Positions 13,439-19,565 of a stretch of 23,083 nt of DNA are shown piece after piece. The first letter of the stretch is position 1; every line of letters starts with the position of its first letter. The notes under the pieces are model-generated. The model searched no databases. It saw only the letters and a program-made list of their open reading frames with translations, and was not told the origin of the DNA. Made by a program: the position numbers and the translations under genes. This DNA comes from a virus. The DNA lies in the IMG/VR virus record IMGVR_UViG_3300023172_000202, positions 1 through 23,083 of that record, one strand, 5' to 3'.

Positions 13439-14472
13439 GTCTTTTTTCTGTTCCTTCTTTGCCAGTTTACCCAACCTCGCCTCACCTTATCAGTGGGATC
13501 GTTAATGTCTTCAATACCGTGTCCGTCGTCGGGGTCAAGGACTTCGTCTATCTCATCAGCAGGAGGCAGGTCTTCAATCTCCTCATAATTGCTCATGACG
13601 TTTGCTGCATCATCAACCGCACTTGGTGGATCCATAACAGGTTCGACTGGCAGAAGTTCCTCTACATCAACAACGTTCTCTCGCCCTACTTTTAACTCAC
13701 CATCGTCCGTGAACATACGTGACTGTTTTCTGGCGGTGAATCCCATGGTAGCGGCGAGTAAGAGTATGACTGCCAAAGGATCGAATACAGTAACAAGAAG
13801 GATAATAACGAACCTAACAGCACGATCAAAATGGTTCCTGGCATCGTCTTCTCCATAGATTAACTCCGCGATGTATTTAAGCGGACCAACTTCGACCTCA
13901 ATCTCCAGTGCTTCTTGCTGTAGCGGGGTGAGTTCTTTCTGTAGTTCGTCAATTCGAATGTACGCAGCATCGATGCCCTCGTTAAGCATTTGCCTTTCTT
14001 CTGCCTGCGCTTGACGAGTTGCAATCGAACCACTAGGACCTCGAATGCGGTCGTAGTCGATGAGTACCTGTACCTGATCATCCAGTTGCGTGAGTACCGT
14101 CTCTGTATCAGCAATGATTGATTGCTGTCTCGCAATCTGTCTCTCCAAGTTGGTGATCTGAAGTTCATTTGTTCCACCTACTGATATAGAATGTTCCAAG
14201 TGTGCCTTTGACAAAAAACCAAAGATACCCAAGGAAGTGATTACCATTAACACAAACACTGCTGATGTAAGATACGTCTTCATCAACAGTGGTACTTTCT
14301 TCCAGTTGGCGTGTAACCATGCAGCAGTTACCAGTTTGCCAACTTCCAATACACCACCCATAATGGCGATCGCTATCGCCGCACCCGAGAAGATTGCCAT
14401 GAGTCCTACGATACTGTACCACGCAGCGACTCCAGCAATCGACAATGATGTGAGTAATGTTATCCAGTGCAT
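13435..14472 (-). CDS. Four-helix membrane protein with coiled coil
   Basis: The 345-residue protein has three N-terminal hydrophobic helices (about residues 3-29, 30-52 and 66-87) and a long Gln/Leu/Glu-rich coiled coil (about 100-195). A fourth hydrophobic helix follows (VRFVIILLVTVFDPLAVILL, around 220-245), then a very acidic tail ending in KVRRGWVNWQRRNRKKT. The layout resembles DUF4407-type phage membrane proteins and, from memory, a conserved cyanophage inner-membrane protein. It starts with a TAATG overlap and is the last gene of the promoter C operon. It may act in the host inner membrane; the function is unknown. Confidence 0.85.
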   Translation of the reverse strand: MHWITLLTSLSIAGVAAWYSIVGLMAIFSGAAIAIAIMGGVLEVGKLVTAAWLHANWKKVPLLMKTYLTSAVFVLMVITSLGIFGFLSKAHLEHSISVGGTNELQITNLERQIARQQSIIADTETVLTQLDDQVQVLIDYDRIRGPSGSIATRQAQAEERQMLNEGIDAAYIRIDELQKELTPLQQEALEIEVEVGPLKYIAELIYGEDDARNHFDRAVRFVIILLVTVFDPLAVILLLAATMGFTARKQSRMFTDDGELKVGRENVVDVEELLPVEPVMDPPSAVDDAANVMSNYEEIEDLPPADEIDEVLDPDDGHGIEDINDPTDKVRRGWVNWQRRNRKKT

Positions 14473-14750
14473 TAATCCTCGCTTGATGACTCCGCGATCA
14501 TCCCAATCCGTTTAAGATCTTCTATCTCGCCGGACATCTTAAAGAGACGTCCGTCGGCAATCGCTACTGTAAGTTGTTGCTTCAGCATGCGAATTCGCCC
14601 AGAAGGGTATTTAGGGTCTTTGGGATATGGCCACTGGAATCCTACATGCACAACCTCGCCGTACATGCGATCTGAATTAGGACTAGGTTTCCAAGAAACC
14701 TTGCGTCCGACTACATCAACTGGGGGTGGGATTACTTTCTTCTTCGGCAT
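14472..14750 (-). CDS. Small hypothetical protein
   Basis: The 92-residue protein begins MPKKKVIPPPVDVVGRKVSW and has a strand-rich middle (YGEVVHVGFQWPYP) and an acidic C-terminus. Its first 35 bases overlap the end of the preceding gene. The start and length look genuine, since it couples by TAATG with the membrane protein. No family is recognised. Confidence 0.78.
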   Translation of the reverse strand: MPKKKVIPPPVDVVGRKVSWKPSPNSDRMYGEVVHVGFQWPYPKDPKYPSGRIRMLKQQLTVAIADGRLFKMSGEIEDLKRIGMIAESSSED

Positions 14751-14937
14751 CTACAACCTCTACTTTCCAAATAAAAGAACAATCTTCGTTAGCAATGAAG
14801 TTGCTAGTATTGTACGAATCATATGTTCTCACCAAAACTTCAGTACTGTATTCGGAGAGAATGGGAAATGCTTCATCAATTTTATCAGCATACCATTTCA
14901 TAGAATCACCGCACCGTTCAACTAATGCATATTTCAT
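14716..14937 (-). CDS. Small hypothetical protein
   Basis: The 73-residue protein starts MKYALVERCGDSMKWYADKI and has a mixed strand and helix pattern with SFIWKVEVVDAEEE at the end. It starts with an ATGA overlap. No motif is recognisable; it is one of a set of tiny coupled proteins between 14472 and 15547. Confidence 0.77.
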   Translation of the reverse strand: MKYALVERCGDSMKWYADKIDEAFPILSEYSTEVLVRTYDSYNTSNFIANEDCSFIWKVEVVDAEEESNPTPS

Positions 14938-15212
14938 GACATAAACATCTCCAAGGAATTATATTCTTTCTTTTCCCAAGCATCCGCTTGGAATGGTTTT
15001 ACGAATTCAGTGGGCAATGGTTCGCGCAGTTCTTTAAACGTGCGGTGTTTTTTCCCGAACGGGATTGCCTTGCTAAACTTCTCCCAAACGTCAGAACCCT
15101 CTTTGCGCATAGCAATGAGGCGACCGCCATGGCCACCTTCTACCAAGTAATCGTGTTTGGGTATAGTGTACTCAACCTTTGACCAGTTGGTGGTCTCCCG
15201 AAGTATCTTCAC
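14934..15212 (-). CDS. Small hypothetical protein, GTG start
   Basis: I chose the GTG at 15212, which makes a GTGA overlap with the preceding stop and has GGAG five bases upstream. A TTG ten codons earlier overlaps the preceding gene further without such a signal. The 92-residue product has a strand-rich N-terminus (WSKVEYTIPKHDYLVEGG) and a helical Lys-rich C-terminus. I do not recognise the family. Confidence 0.77.
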   Translation of the reverse strand: MKILRETTNWSKVEYTIPKHDYLVEGGHGGRLIAMRKEGSDVWEKFSKAIPFGKKHRTFKELREPLPTEFVKPFQADAWEKKEYNSLEMFMS

Positions 15213-15547
15213 AGATACTCCGGACCAGTCCAACGAACCCAAGAGAAGTCACCGTCGAGGATGTTTCCTCGCGCTTGGTTGCGGGCAGGTGCTGCCCAAG
15301 ATGCTGCTTTCAAGATGTCGCCAGCACGGAACTTCTTGTCATCTTTCTTGACAATGAAACCCCAAACCATCTCTTGACTGCCCAACTTCTTGACAATCTT
15401 GAGATACTTACGACCTTCTTCAACGTGCAGGTTATCGACCATTTCACCATAGTCGTTCTCGCTACCGTACTCACCACGAGCACGCCAAGCAGCGAAGTCC
15501 TTACCAATCGCGTCGAACAAGTTGTTAATAGCAATATCAATCATCAT
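15209..15547 (-). CDS. Conserved phage protein, first gene of the boxed promoter C operon
   Basis: The start is one of two adjacent ATGs (15547 or 15544); GGAG lies five or eight bases upstream. The 112-residue product has an acidic helical N-terminus (IDIAINNLFDAIGKDFAAW). Its C-terminal half, FRAGDILKAASWAAPARN, ARGNILDG and RWTGPEYL, I recall from marine T4-like phages as a conserved hypothetical with an SH3-like barrel pattern. It may bind nucleic acid, but no evidence shows this. Confidence 0.82.
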   Translation of the reverse strand: MMIDIAINNLFDAIGKDFAAWRARGEYGSENDYGEMVDNLHVEEGRKYLKIVKKLGSQEMVWGFIVKKDDKKFRAGDILKAASWAAPARNQARGNILDGDFSWVRWTGPEYL

Positions 15548-15574
15548 TTCATCTCCGTTATCAACCATACAGTT

Positions 15575-15634
15575 ATTATGCTTGAAACGGGTATCAAAGT
15601 AAAGTCTGAAAAACTTTAATCAAATCAATGACTT
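15575..15634 (-). promoter_or_regulatory. Boxed early promoter C
   Basis: Minus-strand order: box AAGTCATTGATTT (15634-15622), 18 bases, -35 TTTACT (15603-15598), 17 bases, -10 CATAAT (15580-15575). It precedes the five-gene operon from 15547 down to 13435. The same box and spacing occur at promoters A and B, with one base change in the box (A for G). Confidence 0.62.
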
Positions 15635-15638
15635 ACGA

Positions 15639-15752
15639 TTATTCTTTGCCGATATCTTTGGTTGCTTCGTATGAATAGACGAGCGTGACGCCGATTGCTA
15701 CAGGAGCAATCATCATCACGGCACCGATTCCAATGATGGGTATTAGTTCCAT
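15639..15752 (-). CDS. 37-residue membrane protein
   Basis: The gene has ATG 15752 with AAGGAG eight bases upstream and a TAA at 15639-15641. The product starts MELIPIIGIGAVMMIAPVAI and has one hydrophobic segment followed by YSYEATKDIGKE. Tiny single-pass proteins are common in phages (holin-like, membrane-stress or toxin roles). The strong ribosome binding site lies directly behind the UUCG hairpin of the upstream gene. No function can be assigned. Confidence 0.78.
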   Translation of the reverse strand: MELIPIIGIGAVMMIAPVAIGVTLVYSYEATKDIGKE

Positions 15753-15770
15753 TTACACGTCTCCTTGAAA

Positions 15771-15790
15771 GGGGAGACCGAAGTCTCCCC
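15771..15790 (-). terminator. UUCG-capped hairpin, intrinsic terminator or processing stem
   Basis: On the minus strand GGGGAGAC-UUCG-GUCUCCCC is a perfect eight-base-pair stem with a stable UUCG tetraloop, followed by UUUC. It lies between the small exported protein gene and the tiny membrane protein gene. The short U-run makes it a partial terminator at most. T4-type phages use such hairpins between genes. Confidence 0.75.
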
Positions 15791-15796
15791 GAGTTG

Positions 15797-15991
15797 TCAT
15801 GCCTTGTTATCTTCTACTTTGCGCTCTTCCACATAGTGCCAGTCACCAGTCTTTGGATCCTGCACGTGGGTCTCTGCTAGTTTAATCATGACAATGCGAA
15901 CGTGCCTCGCCTTGACGACGACCTCTTCGATGTCACTTGCAGATGCGAAAGTAGAAAAGAAACACAAGGCAACGATTGCCAAGTTTTTCAT
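15797..15991 (-). CDS. Small exported protein
   Basis: The 64-residue protein starts MKNLAIVALCFFSTFASA, a clean signal peptide, at ATG 15991 with GAGGA five bases upstream. The mature part (DIEEVVVKARHVRIVMIKLA and a Lys/Glu-rich tail) is short and mixed. It lies one base after Hsp20 and is followed by the UUCG hairpin. It is probably periplasmic; the function is unknown. Confidence 0.8.
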   Translation of the reverse strand: MKNLAIVALCFFSTFASASDIEEVVVKARHVRIVMIKLAETHVQDPKTGDWHYVEERKVEDNKA

Positions 15992-15992
15992 T

Positions 15993-16439
15993 TCAGTCCT
16001 CAGTTAAAAGTTGCTTCTTACCCTTAGTTTTACCAATTGGGATAGCGCGAGGCAGCTTCTCTTTTGGGATCTCTACTTTCAGGTCAATGACCAGTAGTCC
16101 ATCCACAAAATCCGCTCCGCTTACAACAACGTGTTCTGACAACCTAAATGTTCGTGTAAACTTCTTAGAAGAAATACCACGGTGTAGATACTCACGTTCT
16201 TCGCTTGACTTGTCACCTGTTACAACCAAGATACCGTCCTTCACTTCAACAGTGAGGTCGTCTTTGCTGTAACCTGCCAAGGCAAGTTCTACGGTGAAGT
16301 TAACATCATCGTGCTTGACTACGTTGTGTGGAGGATAGAGTTTGTTGTCTGCCATGTCTGACAGTCTTTCAATCTCATTCCAAACGTGATCGAAACCAAT
16401 GAAGTGTGAACGTGGAAAAGAAAATGCTTTAGATACCAT
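15993..16439 (-). CDS. hsp20: Hsp20 small heat-shock protein
   Basis: I chose ATG 16439, with AAGGAG seven bases upstream, over an in-frame start eight codons earlier. The 148-residue product carries the alpha-crystallin domain: YPPHNVVKHDDVNFTVELAL at 35-54, TVEVKDGILVVTG at 63-75 and the conserved GLLVIDLKVEIPKE at 114-127. RAIPIG near the end holds the I-x-I motif (133-135) used for oligomer assembly. Small heat-shock proteins bind unfolding proteins; phage copies, known from T4-like cyanophages, may assist virion assembly or protect proteins during infection. Unlike its neighbours it has a long leader behind a late promoter. Confidence 0.93.
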   Translation of the reverse strand: MVSKAFSFPRSHFIGFDHVWNEIERLSDMADNKLYPPHNVVKHDDVNFTVELALAGYSKDDLTVEVKDGILVVTGDKSSEEREYLHRGISSKKFTRTFRLSEHVVVSGADFVDGLLVIDLKVEIPKEKLPRAIPIGKTKGKKQLLTED

Positions 16440-16536
16440 AACGGATCTCCTTATATTAAGCAAGATTGTTGTTATACTCTACCAGACCATTCTGCGTAGA
16501 GAACTGATGACCTGTATCCCACAGTATCATCGGTAT

Positions 16537-16544
16537 TATTTATA
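16537..16544 (-). promoter_or_regulatory. Late promoter octamer upstream of Hsp20
   Basis: A perfect TATAAATA octamer on the minus strand, 97 bases before ATG 16439. It would give a leader of about 90 bases, longer than at the other late promoters. I looked for a thermometer-type stem over the AAGGAG and saw no convincing pairing. Confidence 0.6.
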
Positions 16545-16591
16545 TTATAATAATTCGTCATGAATGTAAAGTTAAATATTTACGGAGACTA

Positions 16592-16597
16592 TATAAT
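16592..16597 (+). promoter_or_regulatory. Perfect TATAAT box facing the plus-strand gene
   Basis: TATAAT on the plus strand, 82 bases before ATG 16680. No good -35 hexamer lies 16-18 bases upstream (AAGTTA at 17), so an activator may be needed or the box is fortuitous. It is the only candidate promoter for the single plus-strand gene. Confidence 0.45.
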
Positions 16598-16604
16598 GTA
16601 TACA

Positions 16605-16637
16605 GTAATAAAACTGTAATAAAAATGTAATAATTCG
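16605..16637 (+). repeat. Three tandem 11-base repeats
   Basis: GTAATAA occurs at 16605, 16616 and 16627, exactly 11 bases apart, in three near-copies of the 11-mer GTAATAAAACT; the third diverges after GTAATAA. One helical turn per unit suggests a protein-binding array on one DNA face, or an origin-type element. It sits between the divergent promoters and ahead of two hairpins. Confidence 0.6.
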
Positions 16638-16679
16638 CCGTGAGGCGACAGACCGTCGTGATGACGCAAGGAGAAATCC

Positions 16680-16955
16680 ATGAAAAAGATAGCACTCATG
16701 TTGCTGCTCATTCCTGCTATTGCTAACGCAGATGTCCTTCCTACGAGATCACTCGAGCCAGTCATTCATATTGTCGAAGACACGATATATGTCACTGACA
16801 AGAAAGGTAATGACTGGGCAGTTGTAACTAACTGTCAGATCCAACGCAAAGAAGTCAAAGAGTTTACTGTTCGCAGTAGATCATTGCGTGCTGGTACTAT
16901 AGTGAAGTTGAATGATAATAAGCACTGCGAGATCAAGACTATTCAGGCGGCATAA
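16680..16955 (+). CDS. Small exported protein, the only plus-strand gene
   Basis: The 91-residue protein starts MKKIALMLLLIPAIANAD, a clear signal peptide, with AAGGAG six bases before ATG. The mature part (VEDTIYVTDKKGNDWAVVTN, CQIQRKEVKEFTVRSR and NKHCEIKTIQAA) has two cysteines, with strands that resemble DUF6491-type periplasmic proteins, by pattern only. Its last 17 bases overlap, tail to tail, the end of the minus-strand gene 16939-17286, so readthrough would make antisense RNA. It is separately controlled from its neighbours and may be a moron-type accessory gene. Confidence 0.83.
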   Translation: MKKIALMLLLIPAIANADVLPTRSLEPVIHIVEDTIYVTDKKGNDWAVVTNCQIQRKEVKEFTVRSRSLRAGTIVKLNDNKHCEIKTIQAA

Positions 16956-17286
16956 AACTGTTGTTCTGATTGTAACGATCTAACTTAGGTTCACCACCAT
17001 CTGGCATGGTGCAGGTGATGTATGCTTTCCTGCCTTCAATGTATCTGACTTGGTACACAAACCAACTGAATGGTTCATTGCAGGCAGGTTCAAAACATCT
17101 CCCCGCCATGAAGAATCGGGCATCTCCCGAATACCCGATTCTGTCGTGCGTGTTAAGATAGATGCGTTTGGTAGGATACTCGTTCTTGATCAAATCCCAA
17201 CAAGTATCTTTCGCGACTTTGAACATATCATCTGCTTGGGTTGTCTGCGCCGCAAGGAGCAGTGCTATAGCACTATACTTTTTCAT
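16939..17286 (-). CDS. Small exported protein
   Basis: I chose ATG 17286, with GAGG nine bases upstream, giving 115 residues with the signal peptide MKKYSAIALLLAAQTTQA. The mature part has four cysteines (DTCWDL, GRCFEPACNEP and ITCTMPDG), probably two disulfides, and aromatic-rich strands. Function unknown; it is probably periplasmic. It ends convergently with the plus-strand gene and is the last gene of the long right-hand operon. Confidence 0.82.
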   Translation of the reverse strand: MKKYSAIALLLAAQTTQADDMFKVAKDTCWDLIKNEYPTKRIYLNTHDRIGYSGDARFFMAGRCFEPACNEPFSWFVYQVRYIEGRKAYITCTMPDGGEPKLDRYNQNNSFMPPE

Positions 17287-17929
17287 AACCAAACACCTCA
17301 AAGTCCTCAGCAAATACTCTGTTTATGTTATCCACATCCCTCTGTGAATAAACATATAAAGCATCTTCTCTAGTCCACTTTTTGGTGGCATTAAAATCGT
17401 ATTCATCACTCCATTCGTGCCCAGTAATCTCTCTAAAATCTTCGCGAAGATATTCGTATCTAAGTATCGCAACTGGACCAGTTAGGTGATTCTTCCAAAC
17501 AGCACAAGGTCTCCATGGAAACCATCTTTTTTTGTAATCTACATATTGTTTAAACCACTCAGAGAATCCGCCCAATGATCTACCGCTCTTCTTCGCCTGA
17601 TGTTTCTGAAAATAAGAATACATGGACATGCATCTAGAGTATGGATCTCTTACCGCCAAAATAGAAGGAACGTAGGCGGGAATAGTTGTTTTCAATACGG
17701 ATAGGTGCTTACACCAAGTTGGTTCTGACAGCATCCATTTATGAAAATCTCTGGATTCTGTTATTATCACCCTGTGATCAGGTATCCTATACCAGTATGC
17801 GTGCCCGTTGAGTCGGCTAACTCGCTTTAAGTTAAACCAAATACTAGTGCCTCCAGTCTTAGGAGGATGCCATAGGTATACGGTCTTATCTTCTTCCCAT
17901 GGTCTTACAATATTTTCTTTCGCGTTCAA
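17273..17929 (-). CDS. Sulfotransferase family protein, TTG start
   Basis: The 218-residue protein has PPKTGGTS at residues 22-29, the 5'-phosphosulfate (PAPS) binding loop. ILAVRDPYSRCMSMYSYF at 90-107 is the 3'-phosphate binding segment of the Sulfotransfer_2 type, whose RDP...R motif is intact. It would move a sulfate from PAPS onto a sugar hydroxyl or a tyrosine. The start is a TTG at 17929 in a TTGA overlap with the radical SAM gene, with GGGAG nine bases upstream; no usable ATG follows before residue 66. It is an unusual accessory gene for a phage. The acceptor is unknown. Confidence 0.87.
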   Translation of the reverse strand: MNAKENIVRPWEEDKTVYLWHPPKTGGTSIWFNLKRVSRLNGHAYWYRIPDHRVIITESRDFHKWMLSEPTWCKHLSVLKTTIPAYVPSILAVRDPYSRCMSMYSYFQKHQAKKSGRSLGGFSEWFKQYVDYKKRWFPWRPCAVWKNHLTGPVAILRYEYLREDFREITGHEWSDEYDFNATKKWTREDALYVYSQRDVDNINRVFAEDFEVFGYEKV

Positions 17930-18921
17930 GCATTTGCTCTCCCTATAATGTTGTCGTTGAGTGAGAACTTGGTGCCTAACATGTGCTTTGTCCTTGCCGT
18001 TGGATCGTTACTCCAAACTAACACCTCGGGGTCATCGTACAAGAAGTCACAGTTCTTACAGTATTCAATGTCGTCGAACCTTTCCTCTTGATGCGCCTTT
18101 CGGAGTTCTTCATATTTTTTCCCCCAAAAGATTTCCTCAAAAGTTTGATCCTCAAAGTGACCGAGGACAGACTTCGCCTCGTTCGGGGGACCAAGGGTTT
18201 GACAACAAGGTGTCATGGCTCCAGTTTTGCCATTGCCACCAGCACGGATCGTAATCTCCGGACCGAAGGGTCTACCGCAAGTTTTTCTTTCTGTGCCTAT
18301 CCGCATGTTACCGTTCGGATCATAGTTGCCCGACCAGTTGTGCATTTTCCATATGTATGCCTTAGACTGAACATGCTCGATAAAGTTTTGCCTATATTCG
18401 GATACCTCGTATGGAATCTGGTTATTATCAGTGATTAAGTGATAGGTGCTTAACTCAACAGGTGCATTAGTCATACACTTGTAATTTTGTAGTTCACCCA
18501 AGTTGTGACGGATATGAAAAAAACTATCCGTATTCATCCACTTTGCATATGTAGTTTGATCAAAACCAATTACAGAGCACCGAATGAAATCTATTCCTTC
18601 ATCGACGACACGCTTCATATAGTCGCCGTGAAGATTGAATCCGTTAGTGTACATGTAACAATTGAGTCCTCGCTTCTTTACCTCACGCACATATTTGTGC
18701 AGGTCTTTCGCGAGCGTGGGTTCGCCTGAACCCTCTAGATTAATTTGAGGAGTCCCGTACTTCGGGACAATCTGATCAAGGATGCTCTTAAATTGCTTGA
18801 GCGGCATCTTCCTAGTCCAGTTTTTTCCTCGACCAGGATTTGTTTGTGGGCACATCTGACAGGTGTAATTACACCCACCGATTACCTCAAGGACTACTCT
18901 TTCTAATTCTACTTGGTTCAT
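17926..18921 (-). CDS. Radical SAM enzyme with SPASM-type C-terminus
   Basis: The 331-residue protein has the CNYTCQMCP motif (Cys17, Cys21, Cys24) that binds the catalytic iron-sulfur cluster. EGSGEPTL and YMYTNGF, typical SAM-binding strands, follow. The C-terminal part has cysteines in TCGRPFG, TPCCQT and YCKNCDF, as in SPASM domains with an auxiliary cluster. Such enzymes often modify peptides or sugars by radical chemistry. Its position between a dioxygenase and a sulfotransferase suggests maturation of a protein or glycan. The start overlaps the upstream oxygenase by 35 bases and its ribosome binding site is weak. Confidence 0.9.
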   Translation of the reverse strand: MNQVELERVVLEVIGGCNYTCQMCPQTNPGRGKNWTRKMPLKQFKSILDQIVPKYGTPQINLEGSGEPTLAKDLHKYVREVKKRGLNCYMYTNGFNLHGDYMKRVVDEGIDFIRCSVIGFDQTTYAKWMNTDSFFHIRHNLGELQNYKCMTNAPVELSTYHLITDNNQIPYEVSEYRQNFIEHVQSKAYIWKMHNWSGNYDPNGNMRIGTERKTCGRPFGPEITIRAGGNGKTGAMTPCCQTLGPPNEAKSVLGHFEDQTFEEIFWGKKYEELRKAHQEERFDDIEYCKNCDFLYDDPEVLVWSNDPTARTKHMLGTKFSLNDNIIGRANA

Positions 18922-19564
18922 ATTTTCTATTATTTCTTGGATCGTCTGGATCCTTATACACCAACCATCCAGTGACTATATACTTCCATTCTTCCAAGTC
19001 AGGGGCAGATCTGTGTGTATGCGTATAGCATGCTGGCCAAATTACCATTTTACCTGCTTCTGGTTTTACTGATAACCCTTGGTTTGGGAAGTCAGTCTTA
19101 CCACCTTTATTCACATCATTTAGATATATCATCCATACACCGAACCTTCTAGAAGTGTGGTAGCAATTGCCCTGTTCATAATGCCACTGACAGAATCCAC
19201 CTCCTGGTGGAGTGCGTTGTATCTTACACTCTACTTCTTCTAAGTATTTACCCCAAGGACTGGTCTGTTCACTTTCATTGAACGGTGCTACAACGTGTCC
19301 CCAATAATCATTGAGGCAAATTTCTAGTTGTCGTTTTAATGGTTCGCTGTACTCATCGAATCTACCAAACCTCTCGAGGACTGTTGACACATCTTCACGT
19401 TTCTCATTGTTCCGAAACATATAAAAATCTATATCATCGTTTTCGCCGTATCCTGGATTTGCTTCTTGAACCTCAACAGTCTTTTTATCAAAGCACTCAA
19501 TAAGATCTTCGCACCACCAGCGTGGCATGCATTCATGCCAAACTCCAATGTTATCCTTTAACAT
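18887..19564 (-). CDS. P4H-like 2OG-Fe(II) oxygenase
   Basis: I chose ATG 19564, one base after the previous stop; the only longer start is a TTG four codons upstream. The 225-residue product has the prolyl-4-hydroxylase-type fold. FCQWHYEQG at 124-132 holds His128 and Glu130 as iron ligands (HxE where HxD is usual). FGVWMIYLNDVNKGGKTDFP and KPEAGKMVIWP follow. HTHRSAP gives the distal His184, and Lys194 in WKYIVTGW contacts 2-oxoglutarate. Members hydroxylate proline, lysine or other side chains and need Fe(II) and oxygen. The neighbours are glycosyltransferases, a radical SAM enzyme and a sulfotransferase. Confidence 0.9.
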   Translation of the reverse strand: MLKDNIGVWHECMPRWWCEDLIECFDKKTVEVQEANPGYGENDDIDFYMFRNNEKREDVSTVLERFGRFDEYSEPLKRQLEICLNDYWGHVVAPFNESEQTSPWGKYLEEVECKIQRTPPGGGFCQWHYEQGNCYHTSRRFGVWMIYLNDVNKGGKTDFPNQGLSVKPEAGKMVIWPACYTHTHRSAPDLEEWKYIVTGWLVYKDPDDPRNNRKYEPSRIRKSSP

Positions 19565-19565
19565 C

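Larger units (their letters stand above)
16440..16679. other. Divergent intergenic region with repeats and hairpins
   Basis: This is the only divergent gap (240 bases). It holds the Hsp20 leader and late promoter, a plus-strand TATAAT box, and the 11-base repeats. A 16-base direct repeat, TAATAATTCGTCATGA at 16549-16564 and TAATAATTCGCCGTGA at 16629-16644, matches in 14 of 16 bases. Two hairpins follow: UCGCC-GUGA-GGCGA (16635-16648) and CGUC-GUGAU-GACG (16654-16666), just before the AAGGAG of the plus-strand gene. No recognised riboswitch family matches. Confidence 0.65.

Noticed and set aside
16440-16679. RNA thermometer or known riboswitch in the Hsp20 leader or the plus-strand leader
   Set aside because: No stem masks the Hsp20 ribosome binding site, and the two plus-strand hairpins do not match a riboswitch family I know.
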